In this document: piece after piece, positions 60,763-64,000 of the stretch
Layout of the letters: each line of letters opens with the position of its first letter
Position numbering within the stretch: position 1 is the stretch's first letter
Source: Paenibacillus lentus
GTDB taxonomy: Bacteria; Bacillota; Bacilli; Paenibacillales; Paenibacillaceae
NCBI RefSeq assembly: GCF_003931855.1
Contig: NZ_CP034248.1
Span: 3,286,001-3,350,000 of the forward strand
Length of the DNA stretch: 64,000 bases
Reading direction: 5' to 3'
Position numbers and translations under genes: made by a program
Notes under the pieces: generated by a model
What the model was told of the DNA's origin: nothing
Database searches by the model: none
What the model saw: the letters and a program-made list of their open reading frames with translations, nothing else

Positions 60763-62037
60763 TTGATCCCGTTTTTTAAGAAGGATTTCCTCGTTTTCTG
60801 GAGAGATCGGAAGGAGCTTCTGATCTCGCTCATTACGCCGATTGTTCTTATTATTATCCTTGGATTTGCATTGCCTGGCTGGATCGAGAATCCAACCAAG
60901 TCACTGGAGATCAAAGCGGCCATCGTGAATCTGGATGATGAGCCAGCCGCCTTGCAGCAATTCCAAGAATCGCTGACCTCCCGTATAGCATTGGAAGAAA
61001 TAACGCAATTCTCCAAGGGGCATGGGGAGCAATTATCACCGATCCGCTCACTTATGGAGCTGCTCCAATCTGAAGAGGTCATGAGCATCGTTCATTTGCA
61101 GGAGCTAAGCCGTGAGGAAGCTCATCGGCAGCTGGAGGAGGAACAGATTGAGGCGATCATTACCATACCAGATGGTTTTACGAATGCGGCACTCCACAAA
61201 ATGCTATTGAACGAGGGAGAGGGAGCGGCGCTCCAGATCATTGCCGGAGAAGCATCCCTTCAGGTAGATGTACTGGGGGAAATCATTCACGGATATATGC
61301 AGATGCTGAATTTTCAATCCGCGTTCCAAAATGTCGGGGGCACGGACACAGCCGTTGTAGTTGCTTCGTTGACCGATATGGAGAATGTAGGAGGCCGTGA
61401 AATATTACCAGGTGTGGAGACGGTCACTTCTTTTCAATATTACGCCTTGGCAGTTAGTATCGTATTTGCTCTGCTCTTATCCACTACGACAGCCACTAAG
61501 GCCGTGACAGAGAAACGGGAGCATACCCTGGAGCGAATTTTGCTTACAGGCTCGCATCCTGTACAATATTTGTCGGGAAAAATGAGCTCTACGTTTTGCT
61601 TGTCCATATTGCAGCTTACGATTGTATTACTCATATCGCATTTTGCATTAGGCATATTCCCGGGGCGTTCGCTGCAATTCTGGCTGGGCATGTTCCTGGT
61701 TCTGATTTTTTTAGCGCTTTGCGTAGGAGCATTGGCTTCGCTGTTCACCGCCTTGGTGTTCCGGTTGGAAGACTCCGTTGCTAACGGCATTAGTTTTCTT
61801 GTTATTTTAATTGCAGGAACAATTGGCGGCAGCTTCGCACCGATCTATGTGCTTCCGAAGTGGCTGCAATCCGCTGGTGAATGGACGCCGAACGGATTTA
61901 CGTTGGCGGTGCTGCTGGAATGGCTTCAGACCGAGACGGTCACGAATCTGATTGGGGCAATGGTGAAGCTGGGTGTGTTCGCAGTAGTAGCGACATGTAG
62001 CGCAATCTGGCTGTTTCCGAGAAGGGGGCGTATCTGA
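60763..62037 (+). CDS. ABC-2 family transporter permease
   Basis: A 424-residue permease with TTG start at 60763 behind GGAGGGAG. TM1 (about 25-43), a large extracytoplasmic domain (about 45-220, DDEPAALQQFQESL and EEQIEAIITIPDGFTNA), then five or six membrane segments (from about 225). This YhaP/YhgE-like layout is typical of ABC-2 half-permeases that pair. The stop overlaps the next start by one base. Confidence 0.9.
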   Translation: MIPFFKKDFLVFWRDRKELLISLITPIVLIIILGFALPGWIENPTKSLEIKAAIVNLDDEPAALQQFQESLTSRIALEEITQFSKGHGEQLSPIRSLMELLQSEEVMSIVHLQELSREEAHRQLEEEQIEAIITIPDGFTNAALHKMLLNEGEGAALQIIAGEASLQVDVLGEIIHGYMQMLNFQSAFQNVGGTDTAVVVASLTDMENVGGREILPGVETVTSFQYYALAVSIVFALLLSTTTATKAVTEKREHTLERILLTGSHPVQYLSGKMSSTFCLSILQLTIVLLISHFALGIFPGRSLQFWLGMFLVLIFLALCVGALASLFTALVFRLEDSVANGISFLVILIAGTIGGSFAPIYVLPKWLQSAGEWTPNGFTLAVLLEWLQTETVTNLIGAMVKLGVFAVVATCSAIWLFPRRGRI

Positions 62038-63140
62038 TGAATCCGATATTTTTAGCGCAATGGATGAAGGAAAAGCGTTCACCGATCATGGTTCTCGCCT
62101 TCTGCGGATTAAGCATTCTGGCTACACTCATGTTCGGGATGGGCATGGACAACAAGATCAAAATCGGTGTCTTCCCTGCGCAAGGAGTTGAAGCATCTAT
62201 TGTAGAGCAATGGGTGGGTCGTTTAAATGAGAGCGAAGCGATTGAATTCTTCCTTCAGGACGAGCAGGAGGCGCGCTCAGAAGTACGCGGGGGACGTGCC
62301 GATGCGGCACTGCAAGTGATGGAGAGGGACTATCGTTTTATTGCAGCCATCGACAATCCGAACATACACATTATGGAGCAGCATGTTCGTACCGTATTTA
62401 TCGAGGAACTCCAATTGCAGACGGCAGCGGAATACGCTGAAGATGCGGAAGGCTTCCGGGCAGAGGTCGAACGTTATTTGAAACAGCCACCGATCACTGT
62501 TCAGCTATATGCTGCTGATGGAAGCGAGCTGGCTAGATATGATATGAGCCTGCAGCTGTTATTCACGTTTACATTATTTCTCGCCGCCTTTACGGTCGGC
62601 TTCAAGGTCAATGCCATGACGACGGAGAAAGTCTCAGGCATCTGGAGCCGCATGATTCTATCGCCGATTCGCAAATCGGAGATGTACCTGGGGCATCTGC
62701 TGTACAGCCTGCTGATCGGTTTTGTACAAATTCTTATCGTATTTCTTCTCTTCCGTTACGTGATTGGGTTCAACATGGGGAACCACTTCGGAATGCTGAT
62801 CCTGATTGCCGCGCTGTATACCTTGACGATTGTCTCTTTTTGCATACTGATTGCAGGAATGGTTCGGACTCCTGAACAGTTTAACATGGTCTTTCCATCT
62901 TTCCTTCCGATGATGCCGCTTTTAAGCGGAGGATATATGCCGCCGGGGACGATTACGAATAAAATTCTGCTTGGCATATCTGAAGTGCTTCCCTTGAAGC
63001 ATGCTCTGGATGCCCTGACGGGGATTGCGATCTACAATAGAGGCTGGCTGGATATCTTGCCGTCACTGGCTAAGCTTTGTATTATTGGTGTGATTTGCAT
63101 GGGGATCGGCATTAACTTGATGGAGCGGCGTAGAGCCTAA
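62037..63140 (+). CDS. ABC-2 family transporter permease
   Basis: A 367-residue second permease, homologous in layout to the previous one: TM1 about 17-38, an extracytoplasmic domain (about 40-170), then about six membrane segments (from about 175), with the ABC-2 motif LLSGGYMPPGTITN near residue 300. Start ATG overlaps the previous stop (TGATG). Together with the ATPase it forms a complete exporter controlled probably by the upstream two-component pair. Confidence 0.9.
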   Translation: MNPIFLAQWMKEKRSPIMVLAFCGLSILATLMFGMGMDNKIKIGVFPAQGVEASIVEQWVGRLNESEAIEFFLQDEQEARSEVRGGRADAALQVMERDYRFIAAIDNPNIHIMEQHVRTVFIEELQLQTAAEYAEDAEGFRAEVERYLKQPPITVQLYAADGSELARYDMSLQLLFTFTLFLAAFTVGFKVNAMTTEKVSGIWSRMILSPIRKSEMYLGHLLYSLLIGFVQILIVFLLFRYVIGFNMGNHFGMLILIAALYTLTIVSFCILIAGMVRTPEQFNMVFPSFLPMMPLLSGGYMPPGTITNKILLGISEVLPLKHALDALTGIAIYNRGWLDILPSLAKLCIIGVICMGIGINLMERRRA

Positions 63141-63174
63141 TTTTCTGCTATATGGGCCCTGTGAAATAGAAAAG

Positions 63175-63215
63175 AACATGACAGTTCCATGCGGATGGGA
63201 GCTGTCATGTTTTTG
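63175..63215 (+). terminator. Rho-independent terminator of the ABC operon
   Basis: Stem AACATGACAG / CTGTCATGTT with inner TTCC/GGGA pairing, then TTTT. Confidence 0.85.
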
Positions 63216-63306
63216 TATATGAATCTGTTTTATAACGATATGAAAAGCAAGACGGCGGACAAGATCAGTAGAATTAAGATCCATAATGGATTAATATATA
63301 ATTATC

Positions 63307-63336
63307 TTGAATATATTGGTATATTAAGTTGATAAT
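63307..63336 (+). promoter_or_regulatory. Probable promoter of the last gene
   Basis: TTGAAT (63307-63312), 18 bp, GATAAT (63331-63336), 19 bases before the ATG; leaves a very short leader. Confidence 0.4.
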
Positions 63337-63355
63337 GGAACATAGTGAGGTTTGT

Positions 63356-64000
63356 ATGAGGCGAATCAGAACATTTTTAGAAATTTTATATAGACAGACG
63401 ATTAGCGATAGGAAAATTAACATCGTGATTCTTTGCATCTTAACTCTAGCTTTTTCCTTTTTATTTGTAATCTCACAGGAAGTTATTCAAAAGTTTACTG
63501 AATACGGTGAATTAGATGAAGGTGCAAGAACCTATGAAATAAGCTTTTCAGGAATTAACTCTGTAAAGTCGTTTGATGTTATTCTGAAAGAGTTTAGCAG
63601 CAGAAATATCGAGAAAATCAAACATATTAATTTGACAGTTAGAAACAACGGAATATTTCATTTGGATCTGATTTTTTCTAGTAACTACAAGGATATATAT
63701 CCTCAGTCCATGGAAAATAGAATTATTCAGGGTAGAAATTTTAGCGAAAATGAGATAGATGCTGGTGAAGACGTAATAATACTTAGTCAGAGTGATTATT
63801 CTGAATTTTATTCAAATGTTAGCTTAGGCGATAGGATCGACTTTTCTGGCTACGATTTTGAATTAATAGGAATTAGCAGGGATGATAATAAAACGAGCTC
63901 AGTAATCCCTTACAATACGATCTTAAAAATATCACAATACAACAATAACCCCTTTCGCATGAATGAAGCATTCCTTACGTTGGAAGAGCGGTTAAGTAAA
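63356..64000 (+). CDS. ABC transporter permease, MacB/FtsX-like (3'-truncated)
   Basis: An open frame from ATG 63356 to the window end, 215 codons with no stop. Start MRRIRTFLEILYRQTISDRK is followed by one membrane segment (about 22-40) and an extracytoplasmic domain that has the MacB-core feel (IIQGRNFSENEIDAGEDVII near residue 123 on, SLGDRIDFSGYDFELIGI later). FtsX-type permease segments would follow outside the window. Visibly more AT-rich than the operon before it. Upstream GTGAGG may serve as ribosome binding site. Confidence 0.72.
   Translation, partial: MRRIRTFLEILYRQTISDRKINIVILCILTLAFSFLFVISQEVIQKFTEYGELDEGARTYEISFSGINSVKSFDVILKEFSSRNIEKIKHINLTVRNNGIFHLDLIFSSNYKDIYPQSMENRIIQGRNFSENEIDAGEDVIILSQSDYSEFYSNVSLGDRIDFSGYDFELIGISRDDNKTSSVIPYNTILKISQYNNNPFRMNEAFLTLEERLSK

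Noticed and set aside
1-64000. CRISPR arrays, tRNA, rRNA genes and prophage modules
   Set aside because: No regularly spaced repeats, no tRNA/rRNA-like stretches and no phage structural or integrase genes were seen in the window.

Overview
The window looks like a chromosomal segment of a spore-forming, low-to-moderate GC Firmicute, most probably Paenibacillus. The evidence is a gerA-type germination operon, splAB, sigI-rsgI, an S-layer-homology protein, an Agr-type peptide system, a DUF6809-like gene, secreted polysaccharide-degrading enzymes and strong AGGAGG ribosome binding sites with many GTG/TTG starts. The genus is inferred from gene content; no rRNA or tRNA is present to confirm it.

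Layout. 1-2.3 kb: 3' part of parC. 2.4-7.4 kb: a membrane protein, a divergent LysR/branched-chain aminotransferase pair, a complete IS4-type insertion sequence with target duplication, and a MarR regulator. 7.5-11.7 kb: RNA-modification genes (RluA-type pseudouridine synthase plus methyltransferase), an orphan ABC ATPase and a prohibitin-like protein. 11.7-15.9 kb: a four-gene germinant receptor operon. 16.2-19.3 kb: an orphan histidine kinase and a Fur-boxed FecCD permease pair. 19.4-23.1 kb: nrdIEF behind two NrdR boxes. 23.2-27.3 kb: a VOC protein, a LexA-boxed broken ribbon-helix-helix gene, DUF6809, a secreted RCC1-repeat protein and a GH5 mannanase. 27.4-32.1 kb: a 1021-residue double-kinase hybrid sensor divergent from an agr-like locus (membrane sensor-like protein, AgrB, a serine-type AgrD). 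32.3-38.4 kb: a phosphotransferase, sigI-rsgI, a zinc-ribbon protein, an SLH protein that shares a C-terminal domain with RsgI, and a cupin. 38.6-49.7 kb: a complete class II lanthipeptide cluster (YxeA, LanG, LanE, LanF, LanR, LanK, LanA, LanM, LanT). 50-57.7 kb: AA10 lytic polysaccharide monooxygenase, cold shock protein, splAB, an AraC regulator, a glycosyltransferase and SelO. 57.8-64 kb: a NarL-type two-component system, an ABC-2 exporter operon and the 5' part of an FtsX/MacB-like permease.

How parts work together. The lantibiotic cluster holds precursor, synthetase, protease/exporter, immunity transporter and its own two-component system. A short motif is shared by the lanF-lanR intergenic region and the lanA promoter, and a perfect hairpin between lanA and lanM probably sets a high precursor:enzyme ratio. 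The agr-like locus would make a serine-lactone signal peptide, but no standard AgrC kinase is present. The divergent hybrid kinase, whose second kinase module is of the LytS/AgrC-like class, is a candidate partner. SigI/RsgI and the SLH protein look like one envelope-sensing unit.

The best candidates for undescribed biology are the lanthipeptide, the serine-type AgrD with a kinase-less sensor, the domain shared by RsgI and the SLH protein, and the LexA-controlled frameshifted ribbon-helix-helix gene.
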